Program-made: the position numbers and the translations under genes
In this document: one piece after another, positions 51,205-60,448 of the stretch
Layout: every line of letters starts with the position of its first letter
Numbering within the stretch: position 1 is the first letter of the stretch
Source: an uncultured Alistipes sp.
GTDB taxonomy: Bacteria > Bacteroidota > Bacteroidia > Bacteroidales > Rikenellaceae
Direction of reading: 5' to 3'
DNA: 64,000 bases
Assembly (NCBI GenBank): GCA_944326035.1
Contig: CALVCS010000010.1
Location: 62,001-126,000 of the forward strand
The notes under the pieces: generated by a model
Seen by the model: the letters and a program-made list of their open reading frames with translations, nothing else
What the model was told of the DNA's origin: nothing
The model's database searches: none

Positions 51205-52605
51205 TTATTGGTTGTCGTCCGGAGCGGTGGCCAGGGTCAATCCCTGTAGTTTGTTCCACGCTCCGCGGGTGAAGTCGGGAATTTTGACCGGTTTGCTGCC
51301 GTTGAGCACCGAAGCCTCGGTCAGTTCGACTAGGGAAGACCATTCGGCGGCATCGTAAACGTCCTGATCCAACGGCAAACCGTTGCGCAGGCAGTAGATC
51401 AGTCGCGAGTCCATGATGAAATCCATGCCGCCATGTCCCCCTACTTCACGGGCTTTCTGACCATATTCCTTGCTGATGGGGTGTTCCCACTGGGCCAGCA
51501 TCTGTTCGCGGGCCTCGCGATCCAGGGCATCATGGCCCAGCGAATCGAACGCCAGCACTTCGGTCGGCCATTTCTGGGCGAACCCTTTGGTCCCGCTCAC
51601 CAAATGGATGCGGCTGTATGGCCGCGGACTCGAGACATTGTGTTGAACGAGGATGGTCTTGCCTTTGGCGGTACGGATCAGCGTGGAGTTCATGTCGCCC
51701 TTTTTGTAGGTGCGTTTGGCAAAATCGCTTTCCGCACCGTGATTTCGAATGGCCGCGAGGGTCAGGCTGAACTGATCCGACGACATCGATACCAGATAGT
51801 CCATCTTATCGCCTCGATGGATGTTCAAAATCTGGCAGATGGGCCCCAGACCGTGGGTCGGATAGGGATTTCCGTCGTGGGCTTCGTTGTACTTCAGCCG
51901 CCACATGTCGTGGTATCCGGTCGTGTCGTTGAACATGTAGTTGCTCAGATTGTGGATGTAAGCCCCTTCGACATGGATGATCTCCCCGAACAGACCGTGT
52001 TGGGCCATGTTCAGCGTAGCCATTTCGAAAAAGTCGTAGCAACAGTTTTCCAGCATCATGAAATGACGCCGGGTCTTTTCGGCCGTGTTGACCAGTTGCC
52101 AACATTCGTCGAGCGTCAAAGCGGCCGGAACTTCGCTGACGGCATGTTTCCCGTGTTCCATGGCATAGACGGAGACGGGCGTATGGAGCTCCCAGTCGGT
52201 GCAGCAGTAGACCAGATCGACGTCTTCGCGTTCGCACACCTTTTTCCACTCCTCTTCGCCGCAATAGGTGTCGGCTTCCGGGAGACCGGCATCGGTCAGC
52301 GTTTTCTGAGCCCGGGCGAGGTTCTCGGGAACGACATCGCACAGGGCGACGATTTTTACGCCGTCGATATGGGTATAACGCTCTACGGCACTCCCTCCTC
52401 GAGAGCCCACCCCGATAAAGGCGATGCGCACCGTATCGATGGGCTCACAACGCAGTCCCAACACATCGGTCTGGCCGGCGGGACGTTCCGGGGTGGCGAA
52501 TTCGATCATGTCGCTCTGAGGCGAGGTCGACTCTTGACAAGAGGTGAGCCAAAGGCTGGAGATCAACAGACTGATCGTCGTGAGAAACAGAAAAGGTTTG
52601 GTCAT
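51205..52605 (-). CDS. GH109-like NAD-dependent glycosidase (Gfo/Idh/MocA fold), lipoprotein
   Basis: 466 residues. Lipoprotein signal (SSLWLTSCQESTS, Cys near 23). NAD-binding IAFIGVGSRGGSAVERY (about residues 61-77), the Gfo/Idh/MocA motif KHAVSEVPAALT, and the GH109 stretches NYMFNDTTGYHDMWRLK and YPTHGLGPICQ. GH109 alpha-N-acetylgalactosaminidases cleave by transient oxidation with NAD, for example on blood-group A. Exported to the periplasm/outer membrane. Paired with the kinase downstream and the GH92 upstream, though a hairpin lies between it and GH92. Confidence 0.88.
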   Translation of the reverse strand: MTKPFLFLTTISLLISSLWLTSCQESTSPQSDMIEFATPERPAGQTDVLGLRCEPIDTVRIAFIGVGSRGGSAVERYTHIDGVKIVALCDVVPENLARAQKTLTDAGLPEADTYCGEEEWKKVCEREDVDLVYCCTDWELHTPVSVYAMEHGKHAVSEVPAALTLDECWQLVNTAEKTRRHFMMLENCCYDFFEMATLNMAQHGLFGEIIHVEGAYIHNLSNYMFNDTTGYHDMWRLKYNEAHDGNPYPTHGLGPICQILNIHRGDKMDYLVSMSSDQFSLTLAAIRNHGAESDFAKRTYKKGDMNSTLIRTAKGKTILVQHNVSSPRPYSRIHLVSGTKGFAQKWPTEVLAFDSLGHDALDREAREQMLAQWEHPISKEYGQKAREVGGHGGMDFIMDSRLIYCLRNGLPLDQDVYDAAEWSSLVELTEASVLNGSKPVKIPDFTRGAWNKLQGLTLATAPDDNQ

Positions 52606-52634
52606 TTCGGTAGGTTTTAGGCGGGTGATGGATG

Positions 52635-52669
52635 AAAAACCCCTGCCGCCCGAACGGACGGAGGGGTTT
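52635..52669 (-). terminator. Terminator between GH92 and GH109-like genes
   Basis: On the minus strand a stem joining 52659-52669 to 52637-52648 (one bulge) with an inner CCG/CGG hairpin, then TTTTT. The GH109 ATG is only about 30 bases downstream, so read-through or attenuation is likely needed. Confidence 0.7.
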
Positions 52670-52687
52670 GGAAATTTCTCGGGCTGA

Positions 52688-55012
52688 TTAATTCAGCGAA
52701 TAGGGTTGTTCTTCGGCGGTGTATACCCGTTTTTTGTTGGGTTTGGGACCCATCACAAAGGTCAGCTCGCCGCCGGAGAGGATTTCATCCTGCGTAATGT
52801 AGGCGCGTTTGAGCGGCTGTCCGTTGAGGGATACACTCTGCACGTAACGGTTGGTGTCGCTCACCTTCGGGGCCCGGATCACAAATTTCTTCCCGTTTTC
52901 CAGGTTGAGCTGGATGAACGGCAGATAGGGCGCCCCCAGTACATACTGGTCGGTTCCCGGACATACCGGATAGAAGCCCATGGCCGTAAACAGATACCAG
53001 GCCGACATCTGACCGCAGTCGTCGTTGCCCGAGAGGCCTTCGATGTTGTTTTTGTACATGCGGTTCATCACCTCGCGTACCCAATACTGGGTTTTCCAAG
53101 GTTGCGAGGTCCAGGCATACAGGTAGGGAATGTGGTGGCTGGGTTCGTTGCCGTGGACGTAGTTGCCCATGATCCCTTCCCGGGTCACGTCTTCGGTATT
53201 TTCGAAGAATTCGTCGGGCAGGTACATCGTGAACAGCGAGTCGAGTTTGCGGATGAAGCTCTTGTCCCCGCCCATGATTTCGATCAGCGAGTGAACGTCC
53301 TGCGGTACATAGAACGAATAGTTCCAGGAGTTGCCTTCGATGAAGCCCATGTCGTGGGTTTCGAGCAGGTTGAAGTTTTCACGGAATTGACCGTTGGCCC
53401 CTTTCGGACGCACGAAGCCCAACGTCGTGTCGAAGACGTTGCGATAGTACTGAGCCCGTTTCATGTAGCGGTTGGCTACATCCTGACGTCCCATCGACAG
53501 CGCCGTGCGGTAGATGCACCAGTCGTCGTAGGAGTATTCCAGCGTAATGGAGGCCGAAGCCGGATTGCATTCGTCGGGAACATAACCGTGCTGCATGTAG
53601 TCGCCGATGCAGACGATATAGGGTTTGGTCGAACTGCTGATCATCGCTTCGAGGGCTTTTTCTTTGTCGACTTTGATCCCTTTGGCCATGGCGTCTGCCA
53701 GAGCTGATACCCCGTGGTAACCGATCATACAGAAGTTTTCGTTGGCCATGTGCGACCAGATCGGCAGGATTTTATGAACGCTCTGTTCGTAGTGGGCCAG
53801 CATTGAGGCCATCATGTCGGCGCTGCGTTCGCGGTTGATAATCGTGTAGAAGGGCATCAGGGCGCGGTAGGTGTCCCACAGCGAGAAGATGGTGTAGTTG
53901 GTAAAGCCTTTGGCGGTGTGGATGTTGTGATCCAGACCCCGGTATTTACCGTCCACGTCCATGTAGACCGACGGGTTGATCAGGGTGTGATACAGCGAGG
54001 TGTAGAGCATGTCGAGTTGATCGTCCGTCCCTTCGGCTTCGATGACATGGAGCTCTTCGGCCCATTTCGAGGCGGCGCTCTTTTCGATCTGTTCGAACGA
54101 GCGACCCAGTGCTTCGGCTTCCAGGTTCTTCATGGCGCCTTCCGTGCTGACGGCCGAGATGGCGAACTGGATTTCCAGCGTGGGATCATCCCCCAGGTCG
54201 ACTTCGAAATAGGAAACCACCTGGCGTCCTTCGATGTGCGGGAAGTTGTGGTAGAGCCCTAGCTTTTTCAGTTGCCCCAGATAGGGAGGTTCCACTTTGT
54301 CGATGTAACCGTAGTTGGTGATCGGTTTCGACAGCCGCATGGCAAAATAGGTGTAGTTGGTCCGGGCCCATCCGTTGGTGATGCGGTAGCCGGTCAGGGT
54401 GGTGTCGTTTTCCACCCGCAGGTTGGCCCACAGGGTCTTGCCGTCGTAGTTATAGATGCCGTGGTTCAGGTCGAGGATGAACCGCGGGTCTTTGGCATCT
54501 TTGGGATAGGTGTAGCGATGGATCCCGGTTCGTTCCGTGGCGGTCAATTCGACTTTGATGCCGTAATCGTCCAAAAAGACCGAGTAGTACCCCGGACGAG
54601 CCACTTCCGTAGCGTGGTTGAAACGCGAACGGTAACCATCGTCGGGATCTGTCTGGGTCCCCGGGTTGAGTTTCAGGGTGCCGGTGGTAGGCATGATCAG
54701 AAAGTCCCCCAGGTCGGAGTGGCCGGTCCCACTGAAGTGGGTATGGCTAAAGCCGACGATCGTCGAGTCTTTGTATTGATATCCCGCGCAATATTCATAC
54801 GTGCGCGGTTGATAGACGCCATTGACGTTGTTGGGGATGGTGTCGGTGTCGGGGCTCAGGGCTACGATTCCGTGGGGAACGCAGGCTCCCGGGAAAACGT
54901 GACCCATTTTAGCGGTCCCGATCATGGGATTCACTCGGTCGAGCGGAGTGATCTGAGCCGAGGCCAGGGTGGCGCAGGCCAGGAACAGCGATAAAAAAAC
55001 GGTTTTTTTCAT
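52688..55012 (-). CDS. GH92 alpha-mannosidase
   Basis: 774 residues with a signal peptide (LFLACATLASAQ). GH92 hallmarks: VNPMIGTAKMGHVFPGACVPHGIV near the start (residues about 28-51; shown here in two parts: VNPMIGTAK and GHVFPGACVPHG), HTHFSGTGHSDLGDF, and the catalytic-region GNEPSHHIPYLYAW, SGNDDCGQMSAWYLF. Calcium-dependent exo-alpha-mannosidase acting on N-glycan mannose by family knowledge. Promoter element at 55131-55138. Divergent from the fucosidase. Confidence 0.94.
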   Translation of the reverse strand: MKKTVFLSLFLACATLASAQITPLDRVNPMIGTAKMGHVFPGACVPHGIVALSPDTDTIPNNVNGVYQPRTYEYCAGYQYKDSTIVGFSHTHFSGTGHSDLGDFLIMPTTGTLKLNPGTQTDPDDGYRSRFNHATEVARPGYYSVFLDDYGIKVELTATERTGIHRYTYPKDAKDPRFILDLNHGIYNYDGKTLWANLRVENDTTLTGYRITNGWARTNYTYFAMRLSKPITNYGYIDKVEPPYLGQLKKLGLYHNFPHIEGRQVVSYFEVDLGDDPTLEIQFAISAVSTEGAMKNLEAEALGRSFEQIEKSAASKWAEELHVIEAEGTDDQLDMLYTSLYHTLINPSVYMDVDGKYRGLDHNIHTAKGFTNYTIFSLWDTYRALMPFYTIINRERSADMMASMLAHYEQSVHKILPIWSHMANENFCMIGYHGVSALADAMAKGIKVDKEKALEAMISSSTKPYIVCIGDYMQHGYVPDECNPASASITLEYSYDDWCIYRTALSMGRQDVANRYMKRAQYYRNVFDTTLGFVRPKGANGQFRENFNLLETHDMGFIEGNSWNYSFYVPQDVHSLIEIMGGDKSFIRKLDSLFTMYLPDEFFENTEDVTREGIMGNYVHGNEPSHHIPYLYAWTSQPWKTQYWVREVMNRMYKNNIEGLSGNDDCGQMSAWYLFTAMGFYPVCPGTDQYVLGAPYLPFIQLNLENGKKFVIRAPKVSDTNRYVQSVSLNGQPLKRAYITQDEILSGGELTFVMGPKPNKKRVYTAEEQPYSLN

Positions 55013-55130
55013 ACAGTTGGATTAATAATATATTCACTTTCAGGGTAAACCGGGGAATGAAGTGAGGGTGCCCGAGCCGGGGTCTCACCCCCTGCTCGCC
55101 AGCCGATTTTCGAACCGCACAGTTAACGCC

Positions 55131-55138
55131 CAAAGATA
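55131..55138 (-). promoter_or_regulatory. -7 promoter element of the GH92 gene
   Basis: TATCTTTG on the minus strand about 118 bases before the GH92 ATG. No clear -33 box. Confidence 0.45.
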
Positions 55139-55288
55139 GCGATTTTATGGGAATTCCCAGTATGTCGGGATTCTCTTTACCCCAGGAGAAAGAAAATCAA
55201 ACGGAAGGTGGTGCCATTCGTGGGGATGGATGACGCCGGTTGACCGTGGCGAAAGGGTGAAAAAACGACAGGAAAATCTTGGCTTGCA

Positions 55289-55319
55289 TTTGGATTCCCC
55301 GTCCAAATGATTATCTTTG
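55289..55319 (+). promoter_or_regulatory. Promoter of the alpha-L-fucosidase gene
   Basis: TTTG (55289-55292), 19 bases, TATCTTTG (55312-55319): an exact consensus match, 31 bases before the ATG. Confidence 0.7.
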
Positions 55320-55350
55320 AAATCACTACACTTAAACATGGATATCAATT

Positions 55351-56652
55351 ATGAGGAAAAACTTTTGGCTTGCTTGTTTGCTGGCGGTCGCGTGTGTGGC
55401 CCAGGCGCCGGCACAAGGGAAATACCAGCCCACCGAAGAAAATCTGAAAAATCGGGAAGCTTTTCAGGATGATAAATTCGGTCTGTTCATTCACTGGGGG
55501 ATTTACAGCATGATGGCGGACGGCGAATGGATCATGGACCAGAAAAATATCAATTACGAGGAGTATGCCAAATTGGCTTCGGGCTTCTATCCGTCGAAAT
55601 TCAATGCGGCCGAATGGGTGGCTGCGGTGAAGGATGCCGGGATGAAGTACATCGTCATCACGTCGCGCCATCATGACGGGTTCTCGATGTGGGGTACCAA
55701 GCAGTCCGACTACAACATCGTCGATGCTACCCCGTTCAAACGCGATGTGATCAAAGAGTTGGCCGAAGAGTGCCAGAAACAGGGAATCAAACTCGGATTT
55801 TACTATTCTCATCTCGATTGGCGTCGTCCCGATTACTATCCGTTGGGACGCAGCGGACACGGCACCGGACGTACGGAACATGGCAACTGGAACGACTATC
55901 TGAAGTTCATGAACAATCAGCTGACCGAGCTGTTGACCAATTATGGGCCGATCAACATGATCTGGTTCGACGGTTGGTGGGATCAGAAGACGGCCGTGGA
56001 TTGGAAGCTGGATGAACAGTATGCATTGATTCATGGATTGCAGCCGGGCTGTCTGATCGGAAACAACCACCACCTCAAACCGTTCGATGGGGAAGATTTC
56101 CAGATGTTCGAACGCGATCTGCCGGGACAGAATACGGCGGGGCATTCGGCTGACTCCGAAATCGGTGATCTGCCATTGGAAACCTGCCAGACGATGAACG
56201 GTATGTGGGGTTATCGCATCACCGACCAGGACTATAAAGATACCCGTACCTTGATTCAATACCTGGTGCAGGCCGCCGGGAATAACGCGAACCTGTTGTT
56301 GAATGTCGGGCCGCAACCCAATGGGGAAATTCCGGCTTTGGCGTTGGATCGGATGAAGGAGATGGGGGCTTGGTTGCGTCAGTACGGAGAAACGGTTTAT
56401 GGTACGCGCGGCGGAGAGATTGAACCGCGGGACTGGGGCGTGACCACCCAAAAAGGGAATAAACTGTATGTCCACATTCTGAATCTCAAAGACAATGGGC
56501 TCTTCCTGCCGATTACGGATAAGAAGGTGAAAAAAGCGACCCTGTTCAAGGATGGGTCGTCGGTGAAATTCACGCAGGATAAGGATGGCGTGGTGCTGAA
56601 ATTGGCCGAAGTGCCGACCGATATCGACTATGTGGTCACCTTGGAATTTTAG
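55351..56652 (+). CDS. GH29 alpha-L-fucosidase
   Basis: 433 residues with signal peptide (LLAVACVAQAPAQ). GH29 motifs: KFGLFIHWGIYS (about residues 42-53), ITSRHHDGFSMW (about 99-110), and the catalytic nucleophile Asp in NMIWFDGWWD (about 203-212). Removes terminal fucose from host glycans. Faces away from GH92. A C-terminal beta-domain (about 345-433) completes the typical fold. Confidence 0.94.
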   Translation: MRKNFWLACLLAVACVAQAPAQGKYQPTEENLKNREAFQDDKFGLFIHWGIYSMMADGEWIMDQKNINYEEYAKLASGFYPSKFNAAEWVAAVKDAGMKYIVITSRHHDGFSMWGTKQSDYNIVDATPFKRDVIKELAEECQKQGIKLGFYYSHLDWRRPDYYPLGRSGHGTGRTEHGNWNDYLKFMNNQLTELLTNYGPINMIWFDGWWDQKTAVDWKLDEQYALIHGLQPGCLIGNNHHLKPFDGEDFQMFERDLPGQNTAGHSADSEIGDLPLETCQTMNGMWGYRITDQDYKDTRTLIQYLVQAAGNNANLLLNVGPQPNGEIPALALDRMKEMGAWLRQYGETVYGTRGGEIEPRDWGVTTQKGNKLYVHILNLKDNGLFLPITDKKVKKATLFKDGSSVKFTQDKDGVVLKLAEVPTDIDYVVTLEF

Positions 56653-56691
56653 TATTTCCGCTTTCTCTGGATTGTGTCAGGTCTAAACTCG

Positions 56692-56724
56692 AAAAACGCC
56701 GCTCTTTTTAGAGAGGCGTTTTTA
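56692..56724. terminator. Bidirectional terminator between fucosidase and UDG-like genes
   Basis: Outer stem 56692-56700 with 56715-56723 and inner CTCT/AGAG, TTTT loop, A-run and T-run flanks. Confidence 0.85.
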
Positions 56725-56763
56725 TTGAGTTCAGTCGACTGGTCCGGAAGTCTCGTTTGGGTG

Positions 56764-57378
56764 TCAGATGGTTTGAGACGATGAAGTCCCCGGAAGCATG
56801 CCTAATTGTTCGAACATGTGTCGATAATAGGCGGCCTTTTCGGGTAGAGGTTTGGGGTAGGCCCGGGAGGTAGAAGGCATGCGGAACAGTTGTAGCGTGC
56901 GTCCTTCGAATTGGAAGGGGGTGCTGGCACCGATCGGGGGTGCGGAGGCCTCGATCAGGGTGAGCAGGGTGTCGGTGGCTTTCTGGCCGGTGGTGACGAT
57001 CGCCTGCAGTTGAGGCAGTGCGGCCAGGGTGGCCGAGATATCGATGCGTCGGACCACTTCCAGAAAGTGATCCGATGCGTTGTCCCGCAGACGAATCACT
57101 TCGGTGGCAGTATCCCCCAGGGCAATCCCCCGCTCCGTACAAAAGGCTTGGATACGCGGTTGGTCGAAGGCTTTGCGATCGGGGGTCAACAGATACTCTT
57201 TGTCGTTGAAAAACAGCAATCCCATAATACGCCACATGTCGTTTTGCAGATTGGGGTAGAAAAACGGCATCGACCAACGGTTGGGCTTGGGCGGGAAACT
57301 GCCCAGCATCAGCAGTCGGGCTTGAGGCGGCAGAAAAAAGGGCAGCGGATGTGTTTCGGGCGTGGGCGTGGAAGGCAT
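56764..57378 (-). CDS. Uracil-DNA glycosylase-superfamily protein
   Basis: 204 residues from the ATG at 57376-57378 (the frame extends to a GTG at 57417). LMLGSFPPKPNRWSMPFFYP contains the first UDG-like motif (GSFP), and LFRMPSTSRAYP is the C-terminal motif region, resembling mismatch-specific (MUG-like) UDG proteins. QAIVTTGQKATDTLL lies between. Probably acts on uracil or thymine in DNA; activity is inferred. Confidence 0.8.
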   Translation of the reverse strand: MPSTPTPETHPLPFFLPPQARLLMLGSFPPKPNRWSMPFFYPNLQNDMWRIMGLLFFNDKEYLLTPDRKAFDQPRIQAFCTERGIALGDTATEVIRLRDNASDHFLEVVRRIDISATLAALPQLQAIVTTGQKATDTLLTLIEASAPPIGASTPFQFEGRTLQLFRMPSTSRAYPKPLPEKAAYYRHMFEQLGMLPGTSSSQTI

Positions 57379-57455
57379 CGGTTGAAAAGCAATTCTCGAA
57401 AAACGCTCTCCGGGCACGCGGGAATGTTTCGAAGGAGCGTTTTGGATGATGTTGG

Positions 57456-58067
57456 TTAAGGAAGACGACGGATCGAGCGGATCAATACAGGCTCGGTCAG
57501 GTATTGTCCCTGATCCGGCAAGGCTTGAATGGCTTTGACGGTCGACATGCCGTCGGTCACTTGCCCGAACACAGCGAAACCTTGACCATCGGGATTCCGC
57601 TTTCCGCCGAAATCCAGTTCGGGCTGATCACCGATGCAGATGAAAAACTCCGAAGAGGCGGTACCCGGTTCGGCCCGGGCCATCGACAGGGTGCCATCCA
57701 GATGGTGCAGCCCGGTTGCTTGGGTGGTTTCGTGGGCAATGGCCGGGGCATCTGCCGCCTGATACAGCCCGCCTTGAATGACATCGATTTTAACCGAGTC
57801 GTTCGGTTGATTGTCGGCTCGCGTCACCCGGTAGAAGATGGCATTGCCTCGATTATAATACCCCTCGTCGACCAGTTTCAGAAACTGTCCGGCCGAGATG
57901 GGGGCCTCTTTCAGATAGATCTCTGCGGTGATCGCTCCGCGATCCGTCTCGATGACAACCCGAGGGTTCGGGGTTGGTTGACAGGCGAAAAACGGTAGCA
58001 AGGCGCCGAGCAGGCACAGCCTGCGGAGAAGCCCGGTTTGGGACTTATGACGTTTAGTGTTTAGCAT
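57456..58067 (-). CDS. Cyclophilin-type peptidyl-prolyl isomerase, lipoprotein
   Basis: 203 residues. Lipoprotein signal (LLGALLPFFACQPTP, Cys near 29). Cyclophilin core with FYRVTR, DVIQGG, GTLSMARAEPGTASSEFFICIG (core SMARAEPGTASSEFFIC) and FAVFGQVTDGM. Catalyses proline cis/trans isomerisation for envelope proteins. Its start overlaps the metallophosphoesterase stop by 14 bases, implying co-translation. Confidence 0.9.
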   Translation of the reverse strand: MLNTKRHKSQTGLLRRLCLLGALLPFFACQPTPNPRVVIETDRGAITAEIYLKEAPISAGQFLKLVDEGYYNRGNAIFYRVTRADNQPNDSVKIDVIQGGLYQAADAPAIAHETTQATGLHHLDGTLSMARAEPGTASSEFFICIGDQPELDFGGKRNPDGQGFAVFGQVTDGMSTVKAIQALPDQGQYLTEPVLIRSIRRLP

Positions 58068-59226
58068 CGAAGGAGAAGGTTTTCACGGTTTTTCCGGTGG
58101 TGTCGCGGAGACGAAGGTGGAGTTGTTGGGTCGAAATGTCGAGATCGACGGCATGTTCGGTCGGGTTGATGAGCAGCGGAAAATCGCAACCGTCTTGACC
58201 GGCCGGAGCGTAGTAGAAACGGTGGGTGTGGCCGCAGAGCATCAGGTCGACCCGGTGGCCGTTGAGGAGAGGAATGAATTTCCGACGGGTTTCCAGAGCC
58301 CCATGCCAGCTGTCGTTCACCGGCGAAACATGCATGATGACCACCCGAAATGCCGCCTGTTGAAAGGCCTCACTCGCTACGACGTCTTTCAACCAACGGG
58401 CCTCTTCGTCGCGATAGCGATCGTAGTCGCCCAGACCGTGATACTCGATGTCGTCATCGGGTTTGTCTTCTCCGCCATCCAGTACGAGGAAAAAGGCCGG
58501 TCCGTCGCGGAATGTGTAGTAAGTCTCGCCCGTGGGAGAGGGGAAGTAGTCCAGAAATTCATAGGCAAGTTGTCCTCGCGTTTCGTGATTGCCCCGGGCG
58601 AAAAAGAAGGGCGTCTCTGCGGCAAAGGTCTCCGTCGCGGTTTGTAAAAAATCTTCGATGATCTGTGTTTCGGAGGAGAGGTGGTTGGCCATGTCGCCGT
58701 TGAAGATGACAAAATCGGTTTTTTGGGCCGTCACATTGGCTAATAACGCTTTCTGAATATCGTTGTGGCCATGGATATCGTTGACAACGGTGCAGTGAAT
58801 GGTGTCTTTACGGGTGTCGAAGGTGGTGAAGCGATACGGGGTTCGCAAGTAGACATCGCTGCCGGTGGCGTGGCCGTATTGAACGAAATAGTCTTCGTGA
58901 CGGGTGACCTCTTTGGAAAGGACACGGTAGCGATAGGTGGTTCCGGGTTCCAGCCCGCTGACATGGACGCAATGGAGGCGTCCGATGGCTTTACGGCCAT
59001 TGATGCTCTGGTAGTAGGTCGGGCGGGTGTCGGCGTAGAAGTGCAGGGAGTCGTCCGGAGCGATCTCCACCCAACCGACGGCTTCACGATTGGTGATCCA
59101 AAGCACCGTCACCTCGTTCTCTCCCATCTTTTGAAGATAGGGCCCACAGATGATTTTAAAGTCCTCCTGGGCAAACAGACTGATGCTACTTAAAAAAAGT
59201 ACCAGGGAAAAGACCCATTTTTTCAT
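58054..59226 (-). CDS. Exported metallophosphoesterase
   Basis: 390 residues from ATG 59224-59226 (MKKWVFSLVLFLSSISLFAQ, a signal peptide). After a fibronectin-like N-terminal domain (about 25-120), calcineurin-type motifs appear in order: VNDIHGH, IFNGDMAN, ARGNHETRG, MHVSPVND and LCGHTHRFYY, so the two-metal site is complete. Purple-acid-phosphatase-like; substrate unknown. The frame continues upstream to 59628 but that part has no signal and is unlikely. Overlaps the cyclophilin gene. Confidence 0.9.
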   Translation of the reverse strand: MKKWVFSLVLFLSSISLFAQEDFKIICGPYLQKMGENEVTVLWITNREAVGWVEIAPDDSLHFYADTRPTYYQSINGRKAIGRLHCVHVSGLEPGTTYRYRVLSKEVTRHEDYFVQYGHATGSDVYLRTPYRFTTFDTRKDTIHCTVVNDIHGHNDIQKALLANVTAQKTDFVIFNGDMANHLSSETQIIEDFLQTATETFAAETPFFFARGNHETRGQLAYEFLDYFPSPTGETYYTFRDGPAFFLVLDGGEDKPDDDIEYHGLGDYDRYRDEEARWLKDVVASEAFQQAAFRVVIMHVSPVNDSWHGALETRRKFIPLLNGHRVDLMLCGHTHRFYYAPAGQDGCDFPLLINPTEHAVDLDISTQQLHLRLRDTTGKTVKTFSFDAKH

Positions 59227-59768
59227 ATTCAAAAAGGTGTTTGGGAAATTAATGCGTTTCAAAAATAGTGCTTTTACGGGAAACGAGAAAGTCCAGGAGG
59301 GGAAAGAATGTGGGAAAATGCACCGGAAAGATGACCGGAAACGATGGTGAAGGTCGAAAACGAAACGCTCGTGTTCATGGGACTGAGGTCGATCGGGGTG
59401 TGGTGGGGTACTATCGTTTGTGCCCTCTGATAACGGGTGGGCTGTTGAATGGGAGGGTTCGGTTGGGAGCGGGTCGTACAGGCGAAGAAAGTCCCCGATA
59501 ACGAATAAAGCGAAGCAGGCATAAGGTCCGGACGGGGCTTCCAGAAAGCGACGTATGGTGGGTGATCGACACGGGAAAGTGAACGCGAAGGAGCCGATTT
59601 TCGGAAGAATTGGCCGTGAGAGGTACATCGAAGCCGATTAATGGCTACATTCGTGCGGTTAAATCGCTCTTTCGCTTTTGCCTCGTTGTTCGGCAGTCAT
59701 GCCCGGAAACAGGGGGTGTGTGCGAAGAGACCTCAAAGGAGAGATCGAAAGTGGCTTTCAAAGATATG
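59227..59768. other. Divergent intergenic region metallophosphoesterase/GNAT
   Basis: 542 bases; contains the metallophosphoesterase promoter at 59260-59290 and a short imperfect 13-base direct repeat (59320-59332 and 59333-59345: CACCGGAAAGAT/GACCGGAAACGAT). I see no tRNA, known ncRNA or gene I can support; the frame preceding the GNAT ATG is open from 59610. Confidence 0.5.
59260..59290 (-). promoter_or_regulatory. Promoter of the metallophosphoesterase gene
   Basis: TTTC (59287-59290), 19 bases, TATTTTTG (59260-59267) on the minus strand, one base from the consensus; start about 25-30 bases before the ATG. Confidence 0.5.
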
Positions 59769-60278
59769 ATGGAAAACAAAAATACCATGACCATTCGACC
59801 TGTTACGTTACAGGATGCACGGGTAATCAGCGAAATTTATAACTATTATGTGGAACATACGGTCTATTCGTTCGAGATGGCACCGGTGACGGAAGCTGAA
59901 ATGCGTCAGAGAATTGACTCGGTGCTTCAGGCCGACCTGCCGTTTTGTGTGGGCGAGGAAAACGGACGAGTGGTCGGTTTTTGTTATGTGCACCCCTGGA
60001 AAAGCCGGGCCGCGTATCAGGCCTCTTTGGAAACAACGATCTATTTGGATAAAGACTTTTTGGAGGGGGGCCGAGGACAGGCTCTGTATGAATGGCTGTT
60101 GCAGGCAATCGATCGGCAGCGGGTCCATACGCTAATTGCCTGCATCACCCTGCCCAATCCTCGCAGTACGCGATTGCATGAACGGTTGGGATTTCAACAG
60201 GTCTCCCATTTCAAGGCCGTAGGCCGTAAGTTCGATACCTGGCTGGATATCGGCGATTGGCAGTTGATGTTGGAATAG
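59769..60278 (+). CDS. GNAT N-acetyltransferase (phosphinothricin acetyltransferase-like)
   Basis: 169 residues from ATG 59769 (MENKNTMTIRPVTLQD); ATGs at 59766 and 59787 are alternatives. MnaT/PAT-like GNAT: YYVEHTVYSFEMAPVTEAEM, VVGFCYVHPWKSRAAYQ and the acetyl-CoA loop in FLEGGRGQALYEWLL (motif A), then ITLPNPRSTRLHERLGF (motif B). N-acetylates small amines or amino acids; substrate unknown. Confidence 0.85.
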   Translation: MENKNTMTIRPVTLQDARVISEIYNYYVEHTVYSFEMAPVTEAEMRQRIDSVLQADLPFCVGEENGRVVGFCYVHPWKSRAAYQASLETTIYLDKDFLEGGRGQALYEWLLQAIDRQRVHTLIACITLPNPRSTRLHERLGFQQVSHFKAVGRKFDTWLDIGDWQLMLE

Positions 60279-60329
60279 GAAAATCTGCTTTTGGAAAGAA
60301 TTTGGTGTCTGAACAAAAGTGAAAATAAA

Positions 60330-60361
60330 AAAAAGAGATTCGAGTTATCGAATCTCTTTTT
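60330..60361. terminator. Bidirectional terminator between GNAT and initiator tRNA
   Basis: Stem 60330-60343 with 60348-60361, loop GTTA, A-run and T-run at the two ends; the tRNA end is 3 bases away. Confidence 0.85.
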
Positions 60362-60364
60362 AAG

Positions 60365-60437
<73 letters not shown>

Positions 60438-60448
60438 ATTTCGGAATG

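Noticed and set aside
59480..59600. Possible RNase P RNA because of an AGAAAGTCC-like string and nearby GAAAG motifs
   Set aside because: The conserved order of rnpB motifs and the long P1/P4 pairing could not be found.
59227..59628. N-terminal extension of the metallophosphoesterase to 59628
   Set aside because: The signal peptide begins at 59226 and the promoter lies inside the extension.
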